From NCBI GenBank assembly GCA_018806915.1, contig JAGKQI010000075.1:248001-312000 (forward strand): DNA of 64,000 bases. The letters run 5' to 3'. The stretch's first letter is position 1. Each line of letters starts with the position of its first letter. Under the pieces are notes generated by a model, which worked only from the letters and a program-made list of their open reading frames with translations, ran no database searches and was not told where the DNA came from. A program made the position numbers and the translations under genes. This document shows, in pieces, positions 34,974-45,450 of this stretch. Source of the DNA: Phytophthora colocasiae (lineage: Eukaryota > Oomycota > Peronosporomycetes > Peronosporales > Peronosporaceae).

Positions 34974-37482
34974 CCCCCCCAGCCCGAAGCCTTGTATTAG
35001 CCACGATAAGAAAAGGGTCTTATCGTGTCTAATACAGGATAAGGAATTTAGACTTGGTTTTTGTAAGGATGCATACAAATTTACCGTCAACTAGGGGAAG
35101 GTGATGTGTGTGCAGACGGGGGATCATGTACAGAAAAGCTGGGCACGTGTACATGGGACGGATTTCCAAAATATTAGCTGAGAGAGGTAACGGGAAGCGC
35201 GCCAAGTACCTCTATTAGAACGTAAAGGTTTTTGGCACGCCAGACCAGACGGTTGGCTGTCATTCGAGATTTTGCGGGGAGAGAGAGATGTCGGCGTTTC
35301 GCCGTCGGTGGTCGGAGCTGCTCAAGGAAGGATGGTCGTCAAAGCGACCGCGGGAGCTCGAGGCCGAGCACACGTATTGCCACCCTCTGGACGAGCTCGA
35401 CAAAGGTATTCTGCAGCGTTTAGAGCTGAATGTGCTGATTTCTGACCACTATTGTGTTTTTGCAGCCGATTTGGGAGCGCCAGGAAGCAGAGAAGACCAC
35501 AGAGCAGCCCTCAAACAGCCAAACTCGTGGTGGAAGTGACGGTAATGCGTGTGATTTATGTTGTCACGCGTCCAAATACTAACAATCCCGATATTCTAGA
35601 TGTCGGACAACGCCTGGCATCGACTCATTCAACGAATTACACTACCGAGCTGGGACACCGAGGACAAGAGTCGGCTGGTTTCGAAGACCAAGGTATAATT
35701 TTCATTCCTACTTATCAAGTACGATACATGTTAACATATTTCTTGTATCGTGTACGGCACCATCGGTTAGCCCTGCCGTTCTTCTCCTATCGCAACGCCA
35801 CAAGCACCGGTAAGCAATGGTACGCGCGCTATTGATTACGTGATGTTCGAGGCTTAGTTTTCACGGATGTGTTTGTTTAGCTGTGGTTACAGGTAACCTT
35901 ACGCAAGAGCAACGCAACTTGGATGCAGCCTTTGCAGAAGTTGCTTCCGACGACGATACGGAGATACGAATGGGCCCCACATCACCTCATATATCGAACA
36001 GTGATAGTGGTAGCGACTCCGCTTTTGCAAGCGCAGAAGAGTCTGCTGAAGACTTCGAGTCTGTAGAATCCCAAGTCAACAGGTTTGATATCGTGTCTGA
36101 TACAAGTTTAGTGTACACGATAACAATTTCTAACCTGTATTATATCAGCAGATATCAACGTCACAAAGGCTGGTATCTTGTTGCCAGACTACGCCGCGCT
36201 AGAGTCGGAGGGAGAGAACGATGACGGGTTCAGTAATAAACAAGACGTGGAGTTTGGAGCTCAGCTGCCTTTTCCCTAAATGGAAGGCCCATACGAGGCC
36301 CGCCAACCACATGCAATGCAAGACGACTGCCCGGACCTTTTTGATGGTTTATACGGTCCCAGTGAGGAAGCTTCCGCCGCCACTAGCCCCGTGAATGCAC
36401 TGTTCTACTTCATGATACCGCGTCTGTGGGAAGATATTGCTACTACCATGATACCGGATACAAACCAACCCGTATCATGGCTTTCGGCGAAGCTATGTTA
36501 CGTCGAGATCGTCGTTCAACCGTATGCGAGTGTATATGAAGGACAAGCCGCTCAAATACGGTACCTAGCTGTTTATGCTGTGCTATTCGTACACTGCTTA
36601 CTGTATTCGGTAGGTACACGGGCGTGTCTGCTGACACGCTCGTTTTTTTTTGACAACTAAAGTCTGTTATCGTGTCTAATACTGATACGTGTTCCTGCTA
36701 TCTTGTATGGTACAGGTTTGAAGCTTACTTAGGTAAAGCAGGAACAATAAACGGCGTATCACTGCGTGAAGAGAGAACTGGTCCTGTGGCGGTAGTGCGC
36801 AATCTGCGTGCGGCTTTTGGAAACGAGCGGCCTAACACAATGCGACTCATCGTCATGGATCGCTTCTACACTTCCATCCCGCTAGCGTGGAGCTACTTAC
36901 TATGGTGTACTATAGCGTTGGGACCGTGGTGACAGGTCGGAAAGGTCTGGACACTCAAGTTGTGCCTGACAAGAACAAAAAGAAGATAGTGCGCGTGCGG
37001 GTGACGGACGGTGGGGAAGTGTCTGACATCGATGGGACGCCACGACGCCGTCGAGTGGCTGCAGATGCCAGCAATCCCTGAATGCTGGCGGGAAGGTGGT
37101 CACGCCATCAACGATTGCTGGAAGCGTAGAGATTTTGACTTGGTTTGAATATACGCATTGAGCACTGATTTGCGAGTCTAAATATCGACAAAAATAGCAA
37201 TGTCTCTTTCACATGAGCGCATGGTCTCTATTTCTACTGACATTTCTCTCGCCGCTCTGGACATGATAAATTGCACATACCCTGTATAATGTCCATTCAC
37301 CGCACATGATAAATACATCGGGACACGATAGCAACGCTGCCCACATCAAGGGGTGGGGGTTCGCATGAGTTTTGTAACCGGACAGGATAAGTTTTATCTT
37401 TGATTTAGTAGCAAAACCCTACCCCTTCAATACACGATAGTTCAGTCGATGGGCGCAAATTTTTTCCTTCGGGCTGGGGGGG
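34974..37482 (+). mobile_element. piggyBac-like element nested in gag (16-bp terminal inverted repeats, TTAA-type site)
   Basis: 2509 bp. The left end CCCCCCCAGCCCGAAG (34974-34989) is the exact reverse complement of the right end (37467-37482). The right flank is TTAA (37483-37486); the left flank is TCAA (34970-34973), one substitution from the piggyBac duplication. A 19-bp subterminal hairpin with one mismatch lies at 34993-35036. The octamer TATCGTGT (either strand) occurs at 35021, 35746, 36089, 36115, 36668, 37323 and 37432. Confidence 0.9.
35288..37081 (+). pseudogene. Intron-rich piggyBac-like transposase remnant
   Basis: The start SAFRRRWSELLKEGWSSKRP resembles the N-terminal region of the transposase at the left of the window (FKEIWRILRKDGWKSKPPRR). 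Intron-like GT-AG interruptions are visible at 35406-35465, 35542-35599, 35693-35770, 36083-36148 and 36610-36715. A later segment has the second catalytic acidic motif (LIVMDRFYTSIPLAW, about 36850-36895). The block containing the first catalytic Asp is not found, and the last frame ends early, so the enzyme is internally deleted. Exon boundaries are my reading and several may be wrong. Confidence 0.7.
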
Positions 37483-38800
37483 TTAATGCTCGAATCCGTG
37501 ACAAAGTTCAGAAACCGGACCGAACGTCGTCAAAATGAAAACTACAACGAGATAAGAGCGAACCAGGAGCTGTTACAAAAAGTAATTGAGCAGCTACAAG
37601 ACTACGCGCACCAAAATGCAGTTAGGGAGAGTTCACAGGAATCTGTGATCACACAGCTACAGTCAGAAGTCTCTTCACTTCGGGGACAAGTACAAGTACT
37701 GGCGAGCAAAGACCCCACAGCAGAGATCCCATCAGCTGCACCTGACACCGCCAGAACTACTGAGAATTCAAGTGCAGAATGGGACGTGTGTGGACCAATG
37801 CCGGCGAATATTCCCATATTCGACAGCAACGAGTTGGAAGTGCGTGTGGCAAAATGCCACAAACAAAGAGAAACCCCAATATATGGAGGTGAACCAAACG
37901 AGGACATTGAAGTTTACGTTCTCAACATGGTGAAGTGGTACGCAGCGTATGGCTTGTACTTCCGTAGAGATCAAGTCGACGTGCGTGTCGGAGAACTGAT
38001 GATGAATCACACGAAGGGAAAAGCAAAGTCATGGCTACTGCAGGAGTACCATGGTGATCAACGGTGGAGTAGCATTGTTCGCCGGATGAAACAGCGCTTC
38101 GTGACTAAATCCCGCCAAGAAGATTTAGTTGCTCAATTCTTCGACTGTATTCAAGGTAATCGATCGTTGGACACTTATAATGACGAATTTCGGCGACTTG
38201 CACGCACTGCTGGAGTTTCGGAGTACATTAAAGTACTTCGGTACAAACAAGGACTGTCATCCATGCAGTTGGTACACTTACTGAAGACGAAGACCTTTAA
38301 TACGCTTGATGAACTCATGGAGGCGTCAAGGACCTTGAATCCTAGGGACACGGCTCGTTCATCAGAGAAAAGCAGTAAAAGCGGCAAGTCAGCCTCGCCA
38401 AAGCCCGACACAAAGGCGGAAACGGTGCGGTGCACAGCATCACACTGTACTGAACAGGGACATACAAAGGAGCGCTGCTGGAAGCTGCATCCGGAGTTGC
38501 AGCCGAAACGGTGGAAAGGTCCCGGAAAGAAGACGAGCAAAGGCGCTGCCTCAGCCTCTAAATCAAGCGAGGACACAGGAGAAAAGAATCTATGGTCGGT
38601 TCTCAACTCGATACAGAGTGATCTATCCAAGCTGAAAGGTGATTTAAACTAGCTGGCCTTGGCAGTGGCATCCCAAGGCCAAACTCAGCCAATAGCAGTC
38701 GTGAAAACTGGGTCTTCGATCCTGGTACGGCGGCTAATTCTCTGTACTTCCAGAGACGGCAGGAAACAACGTCATTGCCGTCCAATTACCTGATAAAAAT

Positions 38801-41800
38801 GTGAGTTGCATTCGAGACAATGAGATACGAATTACTAAGACCTTCTTCGACGAGGGTGCTGATTTCTGTGGAATATCGAGAGATTTCGTGGAGAAAATGA
38901 AGTGGAAGAAGTACGTGAACGACCTTGGAGTGATGGATGTAAAGTATGCGAACGGCAAGACAGAGTCGGTCAAGAATCAGACAATTCGTCTAACCGTCTT
39001 CGTTGATAGTGTTCCAGGGTATACTACTGACTTTCAACTATGCCACATCCCAAACGAATGCGAAATGATGCTTGGTGTTCCTTGAAACGGGCCTGTGATC
39101 CAGTTATCAACTGGAAAACAGATCGCGTTTATACAAAGGAAGAATTCGCGAGAGAAGCCGTCGAGCAAGCAAAACCAACAGACAACAGTACGCATCGGGC
39201 GAAAAACTATCATGTTTGCAGTAAATTTGGAGTGACCAAAGTGATAAACTTCAAGCGAGCAGACAAATTGGTACGGAAGAAGAAGGTGGAATTCATTGCA
39301 CTAATCCCACCCGAGACGATCAATGCTTTATATCAGGAGACACTTCGAGAAGTTGCTGGATCGCAAGCTGGTGCTGTACATGCGGTTAGCAGAAATGCTA
39401 CCGACAAAATGCATCGTCAGCAGTCAACTGACATGGATAGTTTCAAGGGCAATCCTGGTTTCCAGCTTCTAGAAGAATTCAGTGATATTTTTCGTACCGA
39501 ATTACCTGTCGGACCTCCGCAACATGGCGAACATGAAATGGAAGTCATCGAGCCAAAACGAGCCATTTATACGCCACAATGGCGGCTCAGTCCGGAGCAG
39601 GAACGTGGCTTGCGCGAATGGACAAAAGTCATGCTCCGAGCACAATTAATTCGGCCTAGTAAGTCTCCTCACGCTGCACCAACCTTCTGTATAAAGAAGC
39701 CGGTCGGTTGGCGAATTGTTCACGACTACAGAGCGATGAACGCGAGGACTATTCGACAATCCACTCCAATGCCACGTAAAGACATCATTTTAGACCGTAT
39801 GAGCGGTGCGATCTGGTACAGTTGCTTCGATTTACTTTCTGGTTACTATCAAATACGAATGAGACTCAAGGATATTCCGTTTACAGCTTTCCAAACACCC
39901 GATGGCTTATTCGAGTATTTGGCCGTGCCTATGGGTCTCAGCAATGCTCCTGCGACTTTCAACCGCATAGTCCAAGGTATATTTGAGGACATGAGGGAGT
40001 TTGTCGCCACGTATTTTGATGATTTGTATGTGTTTACAAAGGAGACAACGATTGAGACTCATCTTGCAGCGGTCCGTCGAGTATTCGAGCGCTGTCGAGA
40101 GAAAAAACTCTTCTTAAAATTGTCCAAGTCGACACTGTGTGCTGAAGAAATTCCGTGTCTAGGCGATTATGTTGGTCGTCATGGCGTACGAATTGACCCA
40201 GACAAAGTTCGGGTGATACGGAACTGGCCACAACCAAGAACGGCTAAAGAATTGCAGTCCTTCCTGGGGACGACGGTGTATGTTCAACGCTTTTGCAAAA
40301 ACTACTCAGAAATTAGTGCTCCGTTGTTCAACATGATCAAACGAAAGGAGCATCGAAAACTGGTTTGGTCTACAGAGAGTACCAAAGCATTTGAGCGGTT
40401 GAAAACCGCTCTCACGGAGACTCCGGTTCTCGCACTTCCAGATTTCAACAAAGCATTTTTCTTGCGTACAGACGCATCGAGATATGCAGTAGGCGGAGTG
40501 CTATTTCAAATGAGCACGAATGTGCCCGAAGGAAGGAGGTCGAGCAACCGATCGCTTTCTGTGGGAGAAAAATGAAAGCTGCAGAATTAAACTACCCGAC
40601 ACATGAGCAGGAGATGCTCGCCATTATTCACTGTTTGAACATTTGGAGAGTATACCTCGTGGATGGGGTGGAACTGTGGAGACAGACCATCATTCGTTGG
40701 AAAGAGTGCTAACTCAGAAAGCCATCAATCGACGAATATGTAGATGGTACGATCTCCTAGCAGAGTTCAACCTACGTTTCCGGTACATTCCAGGACCAAC
40801 GAATACCGTAGCGGATGCATTAAGTCGCAGACCTGACTTTGCTGTTGATTTCGAAAAACAGAAACAGTTCCAGATGCAAAGTGCTACTAGGTTGAAGCCA
40901 CTTACATTGCTAACATTGATTCGACGATCACAACGTAGAGCAGGCTGGACTGAAGAAACTCTGAAATCGGACAAGAGCTTGGGAATGCTTACATTTGACC
41001 CAAGCGATTTGCTCGTGTATTACCAGAAATTGGATGGAGCGAGGCGTATTGCGATCCCGACTAGCGACAATGAACTACAAAACACTATTCTGTGGGAATT
41101 TCACGACATACCAGCGGCTGGGCATCCTGGCATCGAGAAAACAATTGCAGATATTCAAGAGCGATTTTATTGGAAACATCTCCATAAACAAGTTCGAGCC
41201 TACATCAGTACCTGTGAGTCATGTCAAAGAACAAAAAACAGGACTGGAAAAGCTCCAGGGCTCCTGCGGCCTCTCGAGATTCCGACAGGTAGATGGACAT
41301 CCATTGGGATGGACTTCATTACCAGACTACCCCGTACAAAGGAGGGTCACGACACCATTCTCGTCATTGTTGATCGACTAACGAAACGATGTCATGTCGT
41401 ACCGACGGTGGCGACAATTACTGCTGAGGAGCTTGCAAAACTCTTTATTGAACATTACGTCCGTCTACATGGTCTTCCGTCAGATGTGGTCTCGGATCGC
41501 GACTCGAAGTTTACGTCAAAATTCTGGAGTTCGTGTTCCAAAATGTTGGGCACGAAACTGAAGATGGCTTCCGCGCACCACCAGCGAACCGATGGACAAG
41601 TTGAGCGAGTGAACGCAGTCCTGGAAGGTTACCTCCGTCACTACGTGAGCGGCTTTCAAAATGATTGGGACCAGCATCTCGCACTTGCAGAGTTTGCGTA
41701 TAATCGACAGTACCAATCGACTATCCAGATGAGCCCATTTAAAGCAGACCTCGGATATAATCCAAAACTACCGGCAGAATTGCACCTGTCCAGCACGAAA

Positions 41801-42466
41801 ACCCCCGCGACAGCATTTATCCTCCAGCAACAAACAATTCTGCGAAAGTTGCAGGCGAAAGCTCGTCTAGGGGCCGAGAAAATGAAGCTTTTATATGACA
41901 AAGGGCGTCGAGATCAGCAGTTCAACATCGGAGAAATGGTGCTTATATCGACACAGAATTTGACACCGACAAATGTCGGTGCTGTGCAAAGGAAATTCGC
42001 TGCTCGGTGGATTGGACCGTATGAAGTCATCAAGGTACTACATGACGGTGCAGCGTACGAACTCAATCTACCGAAAGAACTGGGCATGCATCCAGTTTTT
42101 CATACAATGGTCCTTAAGAAGTTTCGGAAAGACACAACAAGTCTTCGGCGAGAGACAACTTTACCTCCTGTACGACTGAAAGATGGTACTGAAGGCCATC
42201 TTATTGAAACTATCCTGGATTACAAGATCACAGACAAAGGAGAACAGTACAAGTGTAAATGGATCGGCCGGAGCGATGACATCACGTGGGAACCCACTGA
42301 AAACCTGCTATCAGTACCAGGGTTAATTCGTGAATATCATCGGAAAGCAAACAAGATACCAAGTCGAGCTTCAATTCGTATCAAGAACAAGAAAACTCAA
42401 CAAGGACATCATCAAGTGACATGCATTCAACAGTATTACAGCAACCTGGAGAAGCGGCCTCTCTAA
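38801..42466 (+). pseudogene. Pol of the gypsy element: protease, RT, RNase H, integrase, chromodomain (frameshifted)
   Basis: The protease frame (38801-39085) has the active-site block FFDEGADFCGIS, where the usual DS/TGA is DEGA. RT (39040-40575) shows WRIVHDYRAMNARTI, FDLLSGYYQIRM, AVPMGLSNAPATFN and the catalytic YFDDLYVF. Integrase (40643-42466) has an HHCC-type finger (HPGIEKT...CESCQRTKN), the DDE residues (GMDFITRLP, VSDRDSKF, QVERVNAVL) and a C-terminal chromodomain (YKCKWIGRSDDITWEP). Frame breaks occur near 39083 (protease/RT) and twice in RNase H (about 40530 and 40640). The chromodomain is known to steer chromoviruses to particular chromatin. Confidence 0.9.
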
Positions 42467-42475
42467 AGGAGGTCG

Positions 42476-42736
42476 TGTGGCGGAGTTGGTCCGTTGACTA
42501 ACGGTAAGAACGAGAAATTTGGCTACCCCGTTGCTAGGAACAGTCACTTCGAAGAAACACTTCTAACCAACAAATCAAACCTTCCTTAGCCTTAGCTTCC
42601 ATCTACCCGGCTTGCTGTGTCGAAGTCCTGCAAGTCGTCCAACCCGAGCTTCCTCGTGCCAATTAGTGCCACCGCAATTTGGTCCCTCACCTACCTATAT
42701 CCTGTTCAGGAAGGGAGTCTACCATATTTTGCAACA
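42476..42736 (+). repeat. Right LTR of gypsy element
   Basis: 261 bp, apparently identical to the left LTR. The duplication CATCG follows at 42737-42741, inside the split host gene. Confidence 0.95.
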
Positions 42737-43253
42737 CATCGCTTGAGTTCGCAATTTCACACCCACTTGCGTTCATCACGTCAACGATCTCATTTTCGGT
42801 ACTACCAAAACCTGTGTCATATTTCACACTTTCATTCACTTGCTTTGCACCTTCTCCATTGCTTTTCACAGGCAGCTCCACCTTTTTCTTCTCCAGACTT
42901 TCATTTTTCACACCCTTGCGCCGCATCCACAAATTCTGCGTCACTACCGTGTTGAGAATTTCCGCAGAGGCGTTGCTCTGATAGGCTAAGATGATACAAC
43001 CCATCTGCTGGACAAAGCTGGGAGACGTATCCATATTGTGCTCCATGTACTCCACCAACCGCCAGCAGCACTCATAGTCCACCTCCTTCCCCAACGCTCC
43101 AACATTGAGAATCGGTGTGAGTGGCGTCTGCACCGATCTCAGCTCGTCCACGAAGGCGTCGCACACATTGTTCACTGCCTCCCCCACGTGTTTGTGGAGC
43201 GTCCGCGTCAGCTCCGCCTTCAAACGGCTCACGGTCATTTCACTTGTTGCCAT
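42737..43253 (-). pseudogene. 5' part of a 697-codon host gene split by a gypsy element
   Basis: Starts with ATG at 43253 and encodes about 172 residues: a helical, possibly globular N-terminus (MTVSRLKAELTRTLHKH ... CCWRLVEYMEHN), then a charged linker. At 42737 the frame runs into the right LTR. The 5-bp duplication CATCG (42737-42741) is found again at 34533-34537. Without the element and one CATCG, this frame continues exactly into the minus-strand frame ending at 32956. The two segments add up to 2094 bp = 698 codons with no stop inside. Function is not recognised. It may still produce a truncated product. Confidence 0.85.
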
Positions 43254-43321
43254 GATAAAGTTTTGCGGTCAAATATGTTTTAATCATATCGTCGCAGCTA
43301 TGGTTTAAAAGATCACATATA

Positions 43322-44170
43322 ATGTCAAGGTTTATTACGAGGGCCGGTCACGCTAGATGCCGTTTGGGGTATTTCAACGGTGTGCTCAAAGCCTTTCCGT
43401 CTCTAACCAAGCGCAATATCCGCCGGATCTTCATGGATGATACGCTGGAACTGCGTAACCACCCCCTTGTTTATCATTTTCCTGGATTACTCGTGAGATT
43501 TTGGTGGATAACCTCCTGGCGCTCAAAGCCCTTCGTCAGGTGGACGCTGATCTGCAATTCCGCTTGTGTTGGAAGCTTTTGCCAACACGCTCTCGGTTTT
43601 GGTTTCTCCATCATACGTCGGAGAATGTCTTGCAGTGCGAGTACCCTGAGTGCACTTCTGTTGAAACCGAGAAGCACTTGTTTTTCGATTGTGCTTGTGT
43701 TGCCGCGCTATGGGGCATTGTTGCCGACGACTGGAGACTTTTCTATGGAAAATAGCTTGTGTTCCGCTAGAACCCACCTGGCCGCGCTCACAGATTTCTT
43801 ACGCGCCTGAACTCAAGATTCTCTGGACGATTCTCCGCAGCGTCACACTCCACTGCGTTTGGACAGCCCACTACAAACACCACTTTGAAAATCGGTCGCC
43901 TTTGGGATGCAATCTATCAAATTTACTCGACTTTCTGCAGCCACTTTCGGGCTATACTACGTTCTTCTACTGCGAGCGAGCGATTTCGTTTTCAAAGGTG
44001 TCTTCATCACTTTCCGCCTGGCTCCCAGTTCCATCGTTTCGCTACAGCTCACTACGACTATTCTCACTTCGACGGCAAGTGCTCTGTGCTGATGAAAATG
44101 GTTGCCTCCAAGCCCCACCCTGTCCCCGCACCACCGACTAACACTGCTTCCCGAGTCGGGGTCTGAATAA
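43322..44170 (+). pseudogene. 3' remnant of a non-LTR retrotransposon (zf-RVT region)
   Basis: Broken frames together encode the segment downstream of a LINE reverse transcriptase: a basic helix region (ARCRLGYFNGVLKAFPSL), then the reverse-transcriptase zinc-binding domain (FRLCWKLLPTRSRFWFLH, CEYPECTSVETEKHLFFDC), then a tail (WTILRSVTLHCVWTAHYKHH). At least two frame changes occur (about 43490 and 43740). The piece begins 68 bp beyond the split gene's ATG and is 5' truncated, as is usual for LINEs. A/T-rich sequence follows the end at about 44170. Confidence 0.7.
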
Positions 44171-44426
44171 AAAATTTCAGTATCGATAAAATCAGTTTCT
44201 AAAAATAAAAAAACGGATTACTGGGATATTCACAAAAAATAAAATATGATATTTCTCGAAAATTGCAATACAATATAACATAAGTGCTTGCATAGCAATG
44301 GCAAGACACAATTGAACTGATGGACGTCCTAACCCGAGAAGCCAGCTCTTTTGCGTTCATTATACTCCATACTGACCACCTAACTACCTTAAATCACTGG
44401 ACACGTACGAATCCTTTTGCATGGTG

Positions 44427-45033
44427 ACCTTTTCATTCTCAAAAACTCCCGCTCAGTCTAAACAATGACGAAGGAGCAGCACATCGCAAGCTCCTCGAGC
44501 TGCTGGAGCACATGAAGAAGTTCCAGAGCATCACTAAGAAGCTGCAGTGCGACGATATCGATTTGGCGGATGTCCGCCTGCTTTTTGACTCGGTTATTAG
44601 CGAGTACCCCACGATGCGTGCCCAGCTTAACGCGAACGCTAGTATAGTCCACTCTCCTATATTTGAAGCGGCAGCCGTCAAAGTGATCAACGGTGGCACG
44701 CTTTCAAAGGCTGAGGCAGATGCGGTGAAGACATTCGAGGTGGCGAAGTGTGAAGACAAGCGCAAGAAACGCCAAGATGACTACGCGACGCGGATTCTTC
44801 TTGCTGGGCCAAACAAGCGTCCCAGTCGTGCCAACTACAGTCTGCTGTTGAAGGAACTGCCGCCGACTTCGAATGCATGTGAGCGTTTTTTTTCACAGTG
44901 CAAGCTTGTGCTCACCCCCCAACGCACTTGTATGCTCCCAGCGAATTTTGAACTCGTCATGTTTCTTCGTGCGAACAGGAATATGTGGGATGTAACGACA
45001 TTGGCATCAGTTGGTAGCGAGCAGGAGCATTAA
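44427..45033 (+). pseudogene. C-terminal remnant of a hAT-family transposase
   Basis: One open frame of about 200 codons has no good start at its 5' edge (a TGA precedes it). The end carries the hAT dimerisation motif (LPPTSNACERFFSQCKLVLT followed by ANFELVMFLRANRNMWD), where the SxxERxFS and LPxNFE pattern is diagnostic. The N-terminal BED finger and catalytic part are missing. No terminal inverted repeats were found nearby. Confidence 0.75.
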
Positions 45034-45450
45034 TTCATATTGCAGTTATTGCGGCCGCTTTTATTATTGCAGCGTGTTGTATTGAGATTATTACTACTGC
45101 AGCAACTACAGCCAATTCCGTGTAATACTGAATTGGACAAGGCCTGTTCCCGACGTAGTCAGCAGAGCTAGCTTTTTGAGAGGTCTGGTTGCTAACTCCG
45201 TTGGCAACTGCTAAAAATTCAACACGAATAGTTCTCAACTCAAACGTTAGAACTTGCTTCCTTAATTAAAAGGTTACAAAGTGCAATACAATGATTCTTA
45301 GAAGGATTTTGAGGGACAGATGAGGGATCGTACTTAATATTAGTAAGATGGTATTTATTTGAACACGCCGCAGGAATCATCACTCTAGAACGATCGCGTC
45401 GATAACACAGGTATGTACTGTATTTACAACGGCTCTGTGGGCTCAATACA

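Larger units (their letters stand above)
34826..38652 (+). pseudogene. Gag of the gypsy element, split by the piggyBac-like insert
   Basis: The first 48 codons (34826-34969, acidic start) and the remaining 389 codons (37486-38652) are separated by the nested element. They join in frame when it and one TTAA copy are removed. The distal part has the retrotransposon gag core (KAKSWLLQEYHGD, MKQRFVTKSRQEDLVAQFF) and a Cys-His knuckle near the end (CTASHCTEQGHTKERC). It forms the capsid-like particle in gypsy elements. The distal part alone has an ATG at 37486 and could be translated separately. The frame ends in TAG before the protease region. Confidence 0.88.
34538..42736 (+). mobile_element. 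Ty3/gypsy chromovirus (LTR retrotransposon), with nested piggyBac-like insert
   Basis: Two 261-bp LTRs (34538-34798 and 42476-42736), both starting TGTGG and ending CAACA, flank gag, protease, reverse transcriptase/RNase H and integrase in gypsy order. The integrase ends in a chromodomain. The target duplication CATCG is perfect. A purine-rich tract (AAAGGAGG, 42465-42472) precedes the right LTR. I could not assign a primer-binding tRNA after the left LTR. Without the nested element and one TTAA the original length is about 5.69 kb. Gag is split and pol has several frame breaks, so this copy is not autonomous. Confidence 0.95.

Noticed and set aside
37486..38652. Gag starting at the ATG at 37486 as a complete protein
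   Set aside because: The ATG arises at the TTAA insertion site of the nested element. The original frame begins upstream at 34826.
32956..43253. Two independent minus-strand genes at 32956-34509 and 42687-43253
   Set aside because: The ends of both coincide with the LTR boundaries, and the frames fuse exactly on removing the element with one CATCG. They are one split gene.
45035..45293. Extra partial Crypton unit to the left of unit 1
   Set aside because: No similarity to unit sequence beyond the AATG core was seen left of 45294.
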